Positions 8,701-16,118 of a stretch of DNA of 64,000 nt are shown piece after piece. Numbering within the stretch: the first letter of the stretch is position 1; each line of letters starts with the position of its first letter. Made by a program: the position numbers and the translations under genes. The notes beneath the pieces were generated by a model that did no database searches, was not told where the DNA came from, and was given only the letters and a program-made list of their open reading frames with translations. The DNA lies in NCBI GenBank assembly GCA_039028975.1, contig JBCCHB010000049.1, positions 1 through 64,000 on the forward strand, written 5' to 3'. Source of the DNA: JAHBNG01 sp039028975. Lineage in GTDB: Bacteria; Chloroflexota; Anaerolineae; Caldilineales; Caldilineaceae.

Positions 8701-11152
8701 CACAGAGGAATCGACGCCCATCTTACTAGAGGTAGGGCCAGGCCGTTCGCTGAATATGTTGGCTCGCCAACACCCAGCTATTCGCCCAGGAGAACTGATT
8801 CTCTCATCGTTGCGCCATCCTCAAGATAAGCAATCGGACGTAGCCTTTTTGCTTACCACCCTAGGTCGGCTTTGGTTGGCTGGTGTTGAGGTGGATTGGG
8901 TCGGATTCTCTGCCCATGAACGGCGATACCGAGTGCCTCTACCCACCTATCCGTTTGAGCGGCGACGCTACTGGATTGAGCCAGCCCCTCAGATGAACAG
9001 TGCTCCTGCCAATGGTTTCCACCCTGAAAGCGCATCTGCCAATGGCGCCTCTGCAAGTGGAATGGCTGTCAATGGGACATCGGCCACAGACCCATCGACC
9101 CACTATCCAGGAGAGATGCCAACACTGCCCCCAAGAAAACCTGATGTGGCCGACTGGTTCTATATCCCAACATGGAAGCGGGCTATCGATACAATTGACC
9201 CCTCAAGTACACACTCTTCAGAGACCAACTGGCTTCTCTTTACCGATGGGGAGCTGGGCAATGTCTTGGCAGAGCGGCTGGCCGGTCAAGAGCAGAATGT
9301 GACTACCATACAGATAGGGACCCAATTTGCCAAAGTAGATGAGCAAACTTACACCGTCAACCCGCAGCGGCCAGATGATTATGTGGCTCTGCTAAACGAA
9401 CTGGTAGCACTTGGAAAGGTGCCTGATCAGATTGTCCACTTGTGGACGGTCACGCCGGAGCGCCAGGAGAATGAAGAGCCATTCACGTCACTTGAGTGGA
9501 ATGAGCAGATGCAGGACCAGGGCTTCTACAGCTTGCTCTATCTGGCTCAGGCCATTGGGAAACAGACTGTATCCACAACATTCTCTGTCACGGTAATTTC
9601 TAACAACATGCAGGAAGTGGCCGGTGAATCTGTTCTGCACCCAGAGAAGGCCACCATTCTAGGGGCCGTTAAGGTCATCCCGCAGGAGTATCCCAACATC
9701 CGCTGCCGCAGTATTGATATTGCCAGGGATAACAAGGGCTGGACAAACACGGGTTGGGAGAAGGAGCCTGTTACAGAACAGCTGATGATGGAGTTGCAGG
9801 GAGGGGTGTTTGATGAGCATATCACCGTGGCCTATCGAGGCAATCAACGTTGGTTGCCCATCTTCGAACCCGTTCAGCTCCCCGAGTATGGTGAACGTCC
9901 CAGCCGTCTACGTCAAGGCGGTGTCTATCTGATTACCGGTGGCTTAGGTGGTATTGGATTGACCCTAGCGGAACACTTGGCGGCGAAGTTCCAAGCCAAA
10001 CTCATCTTGGTCGGGCTATCAGCCATTCCAGCTCGGGATGAGTGGGACTCATGGTTAAATGAGCATAGCGAAGATGATAGCCTTAGTGGCAAGTTGCGCA
10101 AGGTTCAGGAATTAGAAGCGTTGGGGGCGGAAGTGCTTGTTGCTAGCGCAGACGTGACCAGCCTGGAACAGATGGAGGCTATTGTGGCCCAGGGGCAAGA
10201 ACGGTTTGGCCCCATCAACGGCGTCATTCACTGCGCTGGTGCTGTTGATTATGCTGGCATGATTCAACGCAGAAGCCGCGAAACAACCGCAATAGCCTTT
10301 GCTCCCAAATTGAGGGGAACCCTCGTTTTGGATACCGTCCTACAGGGGAGAAAACTTGATTTCTTTCTCCTCAGCTCGTCCCTGAGAGCAACCCTTTACA
10401 AGGCGAAGTTTGGCCAAGTGGGTTACTGCGCCGCCAGCGATTTTATGGATGCTTTTGCACTTCAAAAGACGTTGAGGGATGGCACATTTACAACGACGAT
10501 TGACTGGGATGATTGGGAAGATGTGGGTTTGACAGTCAAGGCAAAAGCGCAAATGCCGCAGATACCTCCTACCTCTAATGCATCAGGGGAACAGCCGTTC
10601 AATGGTGCAGTTGAGGGCGTTGCGGAAGGAGGCCCGGGGACTGAGCTAGACGGCCTGCTGCCTGCACAAGGGGTTGACATTTTCCGGCGTGTCTTGGAAT
10701 ACTCATTCCCTCGAGTCACCATTTCGACTCGGGATCTCATGGAGTTGCTCGAACGGCACAATGCCATGGTAATGCCGGGCATGGGGGATGATTTTGAAGC
10801 GTTTAACGCCTCTAGGCCCAAACATCCGCGACCGCCTTTGAGCAATGCGTATGTTGCAGCCAGAAATGAAACCGAGGAGATTCTGGCCGATACCTGGCAA
10901 AACTTATTGCGTATTGAAGAAGTTGGGATCTACGATAACTTCTTCGAACTGGGTGGACACTCACTGCTTGCGACCCAGCTCGTCTCTCGGATGCGAGAGA
11001 CACTCCAAGTCGATCTGCCCTTAAGCATTCTGTTTGAAGCCCCTACGGTGGCGGCTCTGGCTGGCTACATTGAGACAATTCAAAAAATCTCTCAGGACGA
11101 ATTGATGATGCAAGAATGCATCGGTGATGATGAAGAGGAGGGTATCCTATAA
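2765..11152 (+). CDS. Hybrid NRPS-PKS (TubC docking-C-A-PCP-KS-AT-KR-ACP), 2795 aa
   Basis: Adds one amino acid and then one malonyl unit to the growing chain. Domains by eye: TubC-like docking 1-55; condensation about 75-510 with intact HHxxxD (His208-Asp213); adenylation about 535-1075 (YTSGSTGQPKG near 705, NGYGPTE near 839, NGKID near 1056); PCP with Ser1115; ketosynthase about 1187-1615 with Cys1359 (NTACSTS) and both histidines (EAHGTGT, NVGHLD). The acyltransferase spans about 1712-2030, with Ser1812 in GHSIGEY and HAFH, the malonyl-CoA signature. The KR is at about 2380-2570, and the ACP has Ser2733. This KR looks damaged: the NADPH-phosphate Arg is Leu2418, the catalytic Asn is Ser2558, and two residues are inserted before Tyr2554. 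The A-domain pocket read by alignment to GrsA is D-G-F-S-V-V-G-I-A-K, with no confident substrate. A 15-bp repeat sits in the A-PCP linker. The acidic C-terminus is probably a docking tail for the next gene. Confidence 0.97.
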   Translation: MKPLEIFLSELADLDIKLWVEGERLRCNAPNGTLTPELQGELAARKADILAFLQQTEMSANVASAGIQPTPRDGNLPLSFAQQRLWFLHQIEGEKATTNIPMVLRLSGPLDIALLEQSVAEIVRRHETLRTTFALVDGEPVQVIDPDATVTPERIDLQHLPKEQQSAEVYRLASQEVQYHFDLTTGPLLRVIVIELGKQEFVVAVTMHHIISDAWSIGVFTNELLTFYQGFSKGQPALLPDLPIQYADFALWQRKWLSGNVKQQQLEYWKKQLAGAPPLLELPIDRPRPAIQTFCGSTEVFHVNTTLMQRLQALSEQSGATMYMTILTAFVLLLARYSGQEDVVIGTPIANRNRRETEPLIGFFVNTLVLRGDLSGNPTFYELLSRVQQVSLEAYSHQDVPFEQVVDALQPERTLSHPPLFQVMFDLQNTPTETTEETELTPIPLGMELKEVKAQFELTLSMNESAQGMKGILEYNTDLFDKSTIQRMVKHFQALLTAIATHPDQSVWTLPLITEGEQQKILVKWNETQRDYEQESCIHQLFEAQVEQTPDALAVVFAESEGTNSLEDKSSSLLTYRELNERANQLARYLQTLGVGPNVLVGLCVERSVEMVVGLLGILKAGGAYLPLDPSYPQARLDTMMEDAQTPVLLTQSKLVDQIVKPQSAVKNGAAFVSAVVCLDTDWETIGQGSKGNPASHATADDLAYVIYTSGSTGQPKGVQLAHQGLCNLIQAQISNFEVGPKSRIPQLASLSFDGALFEMMLTLCAGARLCLGEKEMLLPGPQLKQFLQEQSITHLWLPPSALAVLTPGDLPALTVVVAVGEACPPDLVSRWGQEHRLFNGYGPTEATIATTMAECTDVSRKPSIGGPLANMQVYILDRHLQPTPIGVPGELHIGGVGLAKGYLNRPDMTEEKFILNPYSHQPGSRLYKTGDLARYLPDGTIDFMGRIDNQVKVRGYRIELGEVEAILTQHPAIQEAVVIVREDNPSDKRLTAYVTPATGLAETGTLETGTLETGTLEAGQPIDASALRHFVQERLPDYMVPTALVPLKEMPLTPNGKIDRNGLPAPQGVERHAKSTYISPRTQTERRIASIWQEALQIEKVGTNDNFFELGGHSLLMVQVHTQLQEAFDQEHEIAIIDLFRYPTIKSLAHHLDQNQKTSEKLPNSQIHEQAQRRLEALRRSGDEEVESIAIIGVAGRFPGAKNVQEFWKNLQNGVESMTFHSHEDLLASGMEQGMVNHPNFVNASSALTDVAMFDADFFGFSPQEAEITDPQQRLFLECAWEALENAGYTTHSESRIGVYAGASLSTYLLKNLVTNPAFTESANGFQVSIGNDKDFLATQTSYKLNLRGPSVNVNTACSTSLVAIQMGCQSLLNYQSNIVLAGGVSANTEEKTGYVYQEGMILSPDGHCRAFDANAQGTVSGSGVAIVVLKRLSEAMADGDTIHAVIKGSAINNDGNLKVGYTAPSIDGQAEVIAEALAMADVAPETVRYVEAHGTGTVLGDPIEVAALTEAFHGLGAKEKGFCAIGSVKTNVGHLDAAAGATGLIKTVLALKNQQIPPSLHFENPNPKIDFANSPFYVNTDLTPWPRNGVPRRAGVSSFGIGGTNAHTLLEEAPEQNPSGDSRPWQLLLISARTDTALESATTNLAQHLLNHGAQQPEQKLADVAYTLQVGRQAFSQRRMVVCQDLGDAAAMLENRDAQHLLSGMATDTAPSVLFMFSGQGAQYINMGRELYETEPLFRSQVDHCADLLQEKLGLDVRQVLYPEADNVERATEQLKQTALAQPALFVIEYALAQLWIAWGVQPQAMIGHSIGEYVAACLAGVLSLEDALKLVCLRGQLMQQMPVGSMLTVSLPEEDVLPLLGDQLSLAAVNGPSICVVAGESEAIDHFARQQEEQGIACRKLHTSHAFHSKMMEPMLAPFLETVSQVELHSPRLPYISNVSGDWITDEQATDPAYWVQHVRQTVRFNQGLNKVLKALTEESTPILLEVGPGRSLNMLARQHPAIRPGELILSSLRHPQDKQSDVAFLLTTLGRLWLAGVEVDWVGFSAHERRYRVPLPTYPFERRRYWIEPAPQMNSAPANGFHPESASANGASASGMAVNGTSATDPSTHYPGEMPTLPPRKPDVADWFYIPTWKRAIDTIDPSSTHSSETNWLLFTDGELGNVLAERLAGQEQNVTTIQIGTQFAKVDEQTYTVNPQRPDDYVALLNELVALGKVPDQIVHLWTVTPERQENEEPFTSLEWNEQMQDQGFYSLLYLAQAIGKQTVSTTFSVTVISNNMQEVAGESVLHPEKATILGAVKVIPQEYPNIRCRSIDIARDNKGWTNTGWEKEPVTEQLMMELQGGVFDEHITVAYRGNQRWLPIFEPVQLPEYGERPSRLRQGGVYLITGGLGGIGLTLAEHLAAKFQAKLILVGLSAIPARDEWDSWLNEHSEDDSLSGKLRKVQELEALGAEVLVASADVTSLEQMEAIVAQGQERFGPINGVIHCAGAVDYAGMIQRRSRETTAIAFAPKLRGTLVLDTVLQGRKLDFFLLSSSLRATLYKAKFGQVGYCAASDFMDAFALQKTLRDGTFTTTIDWDDWEDVGLTVKAKAQMPQIPPTSNASGEQPFNGAVEGVAEGGPGTELDGLLPAQGVDIFRRVLEYSFPRVTISTRDLMELLERHNAMVMPGMGDDFEAFNASRPKHPRPPLSNAYVAARNETEEILADTWQNLLRIEEVGIYDNFFELGGHSLLATQLVSRMRETLQVDLPLSILFEAPTVAALAGYIETIQKISQDELMMQECIGDDEEEGIL
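5771..5824 (+). repeat. In-frame 15-bp tandem repeat in the A-domain C-terminal region
   Basis: Three near-identical 15-bp units plus a partial one encode Glu-Thr-Gly-Thr-Leu repeats in a surface linker of the adenylation domain's small subdomain. Confidence 0.85.
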
Positions 11153-14100
11153 TGACAGTCGCAGACTTGATCTCCCAACTACACAACTTAGATATTAAAC
11201 TCTGGCTTGAGGGTGACCAACTACGCTACAGAGCACCCAAGAATGCTTTGACGCCAGCGTTGCGGTCTCAATTAAAGGAGCGAAAAGGTGAAGTGCTGGC
11301 ATTTTTACAGCGGGCAAAGCGAGCCACAAGCGCTGGGCTTTCGCCAATCTTACCTGTGAAACGAGACGGAAATATTCCTCTCTCATTTGCTCAACAGAGG
11401 CTGTGGTTCTTGGACAAGCTTGAAGGCAGCAATTCGTCCTACAACATGCCTATGGCATTTCGCTTTACGGGGCCGTTGGACATTCCTGCATTGGAGGAAA
11501 GCTTTAACGAAATCCGGCGTCGACATGAATCACTGCGGACAAACTTTGTTACGGTAACTGGGGAGCCTGTCCAGTTGATTGATGCTGATTACGCCCTTGA
11601 GCTACCTGTGATGGATCTTCAAACGTTTTCAGGTTCAGATCGTGAGCGGCTGCAAGAGGCAGAACGTCTGGTACAAATGGCAACACAACAACCTTTTGAT
11701 TTAGCAAAAGATGACCTCATACGGGTTGGTCTGTTGCGGCTGGGCGAGGCCGACCATATTCTATTGATCACCATGCATCACATCATCTCTGATGGCTGGT
11801 CCATGGGGGTGTTCCTCAACGAATTGACTGTGCTCTACCAGGCCTTCTCCATGAACCGACCCTCTCCCTTACCGAAGCTAACGATTCAGTATGCAGATTT
11901 TGCCAACTGGCAGCGTCAGTCGTTGAGTAAGGCGGATTTGGATGCCCAGCTTGATTACTGGCGGCAACAGTTGGCTGGGGTTCCACCACTGTTGGAGCTA
12001 CCCACTGACAATCCACGTCCACCACGACAGACGTTTAACGGAAACAACCAATATTTTCAGATTGACAAAGCCTTGTTAGAGCAGCTTCAGACAGTGAGCG
12101 ATGAGTTGGGTGCGACGCTCTTTATGACGTTGTTGGCGGCGTATGCGGCGCTGTTGGCCCGCTACAGTGGCCAGGACGATATCGTTATCGGCTCACCCAT
12201 TGCCAACCGCAACCGCTACGAAATTGAGCCGCTCATTGGCTTTTTTGTCAACACGCTCATCTTTCGCACTGATTTATCGGAAGGTGGCTCGAAGAATGGC
12301 CCAGAAAATGGCCCAGAAAATGGCCCAGAGAAGTCTCCGGAGAATTCCCCAGAGGCCCTCACCTTTCGGAAGCTATTACAACAGGTACAGCAGACCTCTT
12401 TGGATGCCTTCAACCATCAAGACGTACCCTTTGAACAGGTGGTGGAAGCGCTACAGCCGGAACGTACCCTAAGCCATTCGCCCATTTTTCAGGTCTTATT
12501 TGCATTACAGAACGTTCCAATGGAGGAACAAGGAGAGCAAGAACAGTCAGCATCGCCTCTCTCTATCTCGCCATTCCAAATCAAGGAGGAGTCAACTCAG
12601 TTTGATCTATCTCTCTCTTTGGCCGAAGGCAAAGACGGATTGACCGGGATAATGGTTTACAATTCGGATCTCTTTGAGGCTTCCACAATCCAGCGTATGG
12701 TCGAACACTTCCGGCGCATCTTAGAGATAATGGTCTCCGATCTAGACCAATCCGTCTGGACGCTGCCCCTAAGTACCGAGATGGAGCAACAGAAGGTTCT
12801 GGTTGAATGGAATGCAACCCAAGACGAGTATGCCCACAATCTTTGTATCCATCAACTCTTTGAAGCCCAGGCAGAACAAACGCCTGATGCCATCGCCGTA
12901 CTCTTTGCAGAAGACCAAAATGCCAAGACGCAAGAGGCGAACCATACAACCTTAACATACCGCGAACTTAACGAGCGTGCCAATCAACTGGCTCATCATC
13001 TTCAAACAGTAGGGGTGGGACCAGATGTGATGGTCGGGCTATGCGTCGAACGCTCGGTTGAAATGGTTGTGGGGTTGCTAGGCATCCTCAAGGCAGGAGG
13101 GGCCTATTTGCCTCTAGACCCTGCTTATCCTCAAGAGCGATTGGATTTTATGATGCAAGATGCCCAGATGCCGGTGCTGGTCACCCAATCCACTTTAGTA
13201 GACAAAGTGGCTACTTGGCAATTGCCCGTTGATGATGCCACTTCTGTTTCTCAAGATGGCGCTTCCTCGGATGTTGTTAGCCCACTCGTGGTCTGCTTGG
13301 ATACAGAGTGGGAGGCCATCGCCCACTCATCTACGCAGAATCCCACCAGCAAGGCAACTGCTGACGCGCTGGCCTATGTCATCTACACGTCAGGATCCAC
13401 GGGGCAGCCCAAGGGCGTCCAACTGGCCCACCGAGGACTCTGTAATCTGATTCAGGCTCAGATCCGAAACTTTGAGGTAGGGCCAGGAAGTCGCATTCCC
13501 CAGTTGGCATCCTTGAGTTTCGATGGGGCCTTATTCGAGATGAGCATGGCTCTCTCTTCTGGTGCCCGGCTTTGCATGGGTGAACGAGATTCACTGCTGC
13601 CTGGTCCCGAACTGAAAGCCTTTTTGCAGAAGCAAGCCATCACGCATCTTTGGCTACCTCCCTCAGCATTGGCTGTTTTACCCACTGGCGATCTACCCGA
13701 CCTCCAAGTCGTCGCGGCAGTGGGGGAAGCCTGCCCACCAGACATTGTTGCCCGCTGGGGCAAAGCGCATCGTTTCTTCAATGGCTATGGCCCCACTGAA
13801 GCCACCATTGCCACAACCATGGCTGAATGTGCAGATGCCAGCCGCAAACCACCTATCGGTCGGCCATTGTCGAATATGCAGGTCTATATTCTGGATCGTC
13901 ACCTGCAGCCGACGCCCATTGGTGTGCCGGGTGAGCTACATATTGGCGGTGCAGGGCTGGCCCGAGGATATCTCAATCGACCAGAACTGACCAATGAAAA
14001 ATTCATTCCGAATCCCTTTCATAGCGCTCCAAGCAGCCGACTTTACAGAACAGGTGACTTGGCCCGCTATCGCCCCGATGGAAATATCGAATTTATGGGA

Positions 14101-16092
14101 CGTATCGATAGCCAGGTCAAAGTGCGTGGTTTCCGTATTGAGTTGAGTGAGATCGAAGCTGTTCTAAGCCAGCACCCTGATGTCCAGGAATCAGTAGTCA
14201 TTACACATGACGAGCGGCCCAGCGGGGTAAAGGTCATTGCATACGTTGTTCCAAATGAAAATGTAATGGCTAATCAATCTCACAACATGGATGACCAGAG
14301 CGATGAATCCGGACAAAATGGCCAAAAAGCTAGCCTGGATAGACTCCGCGCTTTCCTCAAAGAGAGGCTACCGGATTATATGATTCCGGCTGCTTTTATG
14401 TGGATTGAAGAGATTCCTCGAACGCCCAATGGCAAAATTGATCGCAATGCGTTGCCCTCGCTGGAGGGCTCTGCTCAATACCGATCTGAGAATTTTGTGG
14501 CACCGCAAACCGATACAGAGAAGAGGCTTGCAGCTATTTGGGCGGACATATTGGAAATGAAGCAGCTAAGCATTCATGATAGTTTCTTTGAGTTGGGCGG
14601 GCACTCGTTATTGATTAGCCAATTACTTTTCCAGATTCACAAGGTCTTTTCTGTTGAAATCTCTTTTCGTTCGTTCTTTGACTCGCCAACGTTGGCTGGG
14701 GTTGCAGAAGCCATTGACAACACCCTCCGCTTTGGTGGTGAACTGATGGAGGGGCCGTTTACAGATTCTACTGTAGATTTCAATGCCGAGGCTGTTCTAG
14801 ATTCATCGATTCAGCTTGGGGAGCGCACGTTCGATTGGCCAACCCGCGTTGATTCGATCTTCTTGACCGGTGCCACAGGTTTTGTCGGTTCCTTCTTGCT
14901 TGAAGAGCTGCTACAAAAAACTCGGGCGGATATATATTGCCTCGTTCGGGCCGCCGATCCGGAAGCTGGAAAAAGCAAACTTCAAGAGAAACTGGTCTCC
15001 TTTGGCCTCTGGCGAGAGGAGTACAGAACCAGAATTATTCCCATCGTAGGCGATCTCTCTCAACCACTCTTGGGGCTTTCGGAGGAACAATTTGGTGACC
15101 TGGCTGAAGAAATTGACATCATCTATCATGCCGGTGCTTGGGTGAACCTCTTCTACCCATACCCAATTCTAAAGCCTACCAATGTCGTAGGCACCCATGA
15201 AGTACTCAGATTTGCGAGCCAGACAAAAGTAAAACCTTTACACTTTCTTTCAACCCTCTCGATCTTTTCTAGAGCGACCTATTCCCAAGATGAAGTCATT
15301 CGCGAAAATACGCCGCTCAATTCAAACATGATGCTAGCCAGTGGCTATGAACAGAGTAAGTGGGTTGCCGAGAAGCTGGTTATGGAAGCTGGTCAGCGAG
15401 GACTGCCCGTATCGACCTATCGTCTTGGCGGTGTGACGGGCCATAGCCAATCTGGTGCTTTCGACACGAGCGGCTTTGTTTGGAACCTGCTCAAAACATC
15501 TATTCAACTTGGTGCGGCACCAGAAGTAGATATGACAATCACCTTGACGCCTGTTGACTACGTTAGTCAAACATTGGTTCATATATCCCTTCAAAAAAAC
15601 TCGCTGGGGAATGTATATCACCTGGGCCGTACATATCTGCCCTGGTCTGGGTTGCTTGATAGAGCACGCGCCAGAGGGTACCAATTGGCGTCCATGCCCC
15701 TTAGTATGTGGCAAAGTCAACTAATGAGCCAGATGGAAAATGGCTCGTCAAATTCTTTGCAGACATTTCTGCCGATGATGCCCGAAGAATCCGGCGATAT
15801 ACCAAAGCCTCTAAACTTTGATTGTGCGAACACATTGGAGCACCTTGCCGGCACAGATATTACCTGTCCAACGGATAGCTCCAAACTGATTGACACCTAC
15901 ATTTCATATGTGATCAAAACGGGTTTCTTAGATGCTCCGTATCCTACCCAAAACCATAATGGAGATCAGGGTGGAAATAAGAGTGGAAATCACTATGAAA
16001 CCCAGCTAGGCAATCAGCACGAGCGTGAGAACGGAAATGGTTTTGGAGAAACGCCTCTAAACCTAACGGAGCCGGAACGGGCCTTAGCGTAA
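11152..16092 (+). CDS. NRPS with terminal reductase (TubC docking-C-A-PCP-R), 1646 aa
   Basis: Last protein of the line: it adds an amino acid and releases the chain reductively. An N-terminal TubC-like docking domain (1-55) is followed by condensation (HHxxxD at 209-214), adenylation (YTSGSTGQPKG near 743) and PCP (Ser1152 in LGGHSLL). A thioester-reductase domain follows at about 1230-1550, with TGATGFVG and the SDR-type catalytic Ser, Tyr1399 and Lys1403 (GYEQSKW). No thioesterase is present, so an aldehyde or, after a second reduction, an alcohol is expected. The A pocket reads D-G-F-S-A-V-G-I-A-K, one residue different from the preceding module, so both may load the same or similar amino acids. 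The gene starts at ATG overlapping the previous stop (TAATG), behind an AGGAGG ribosome site. A 12-bp repeat inserts an Asn-Gly-Pro-Glu stretch in the condensation domain. The C-terminal 70 residues are Asn/Gly-rich and probably disordered. Confidence 0.97.
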   Translation: MTVADLISQLHNLDIKLWLEGDQLRYRAPKNALTPALRSQLKERKGEVLAFLQRAKRATSAGLSPILPVKRDGNIPLSFAQQRLWFLDKLEGSNSSYNMPMAFRFTGPLDIPALEESFNEIRRRHESLRTNFVTVTGEPVQLIDADYALELPVMDLQTFSGSDRERLQEAERLVQMATQQPFDLAKDDLIRVGLLRLGEADHILLITMHHIISDGWSMGVFLNELTVLYQAFSMNRPSPLPKLTIQYADFANWQRQSLSKADLDAQLDYWRQQLAGVPPLLELPTDNPRPPRQTFNGNNQYFQIDKALLEQLQTVSDELGATLFMTLLAAYAALLARYSGQDDIVIGSPIANRNRYEIEPLIGFFVNTLIFRTDLSEGGSKNGPENGPENGPEKSPENSPEALTFRKLLQQVQQTSLDAFNHQDVPFEQVVEALQPERTLSHSPIFQVLFALQNVPMEEQGEQEQSASPLSISPFQIKEESTQFDLSLSLAEGKDGLTGIMVYNSDLFEASTIQRMVEHFRRILEIMVSDLDQSVWTLPLSTEMEQQKVLVEWNATQDEYAHNLCIHQLFEAQAEQTPDAIAVLFAEDQNAKTQEANHTTLTYRELNERANQLAHHLQTVGVGPDVMVGLCVERSVEMVVGLLGILKAGGAYLPLDPAYPQERLDFMMQDAQMPVLVTQSTLVDKVATWQLPVDDATSVSQDGASSDVVSPLVVCLDTEWEAIAHSSTQNPTSKATADALAYVIYTSGSTGQPKGVQLAHRGLCNLIQAQIRNFEVGPGSRIPQLASLSFDGALFEMSMALSSGARLCMGERDSLLPGPELKAFLQKQAITHLWLPPSALAVLPTGDLPDLQVVAAVGEACPPDIVARWGKAHRFFNGYGPTEATIATTMAECADASRKPPIGRPLSNMQVYILDRHLQPTPIGVPGELHIGGAGLARGYLNRPELTNEKFIPNPFHSAPSSRLYRTGDLARYRPDGNIEFMGRIDSQVKVRGFRIELSEIEAVLSQHPDVQESVVITHDERPSGVKVIAYVVPNENVMANQSHNMDDQSDESGQNGQKASLDRLRAFLKERLPDYMIPAAFMWIEEIPRTPNGKIDRNALPSLEGSAQYRSENFVAPQTDTEKRLAAIWADILEMKQLSIHDSFFELGGHSLLISQLLFQIHKVFSVEISFRSFFDSPTLAGVAEAIDNTLRFGGELMEGPFTDSTVDFNAEAVLDSSIQLGERTFDWPTRVDSIFLTGATGFVGSFLLEELLQKTRADIYCLVRAADPEAGKSKLQEKLVSFGLWREEYRTRIIPIVGDLSQPLLGLSEEQFGDLAEEIDIIYHAGAWVNLFYPYPILKPTNVVGTHEVLRFASQTKVKPLHFLSTLSIFSRATYSQDEVIRENTPLNSNMMLASGYEQSKWVAEKLVMEAGQRGLPVSTYRLGGVTGHSQSGAFDTSGFVWNLLKTSIQLGAAPEVDMTITLTPVDYVSQTLVHISLQKNSLGNVYHLGRTYLPWSGLLDRARARGYQLASMPLSMWQSQLMSQMENGSSNSLQTFLPMMPEESGDIPKPLNFDCANTLEHLAGTDITCPTDSSKLIDTYISYVIKTGFLDAPYPTQNHNGDQGGNKSGNHYETQLGNQHERENGNGFGETPLNLTEPERALA
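12295..12354 (+). repeat. In-frame 12-bp tandem repeat inside the condensation domain
   Basis: Three near-identical units of AATGGCCCAGAA and two diverged ones encode (N/S)-(G/P)-P-E repeats in a loop after the NTLIFRTDLS segment of the condensation domain. The equivalent loop in the preceding gene lacks the insertion. Confidence 0.85.
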
Positions 16093-16118
16093 CATAGAGG
16101 CATAAAGAGGAAATAATT

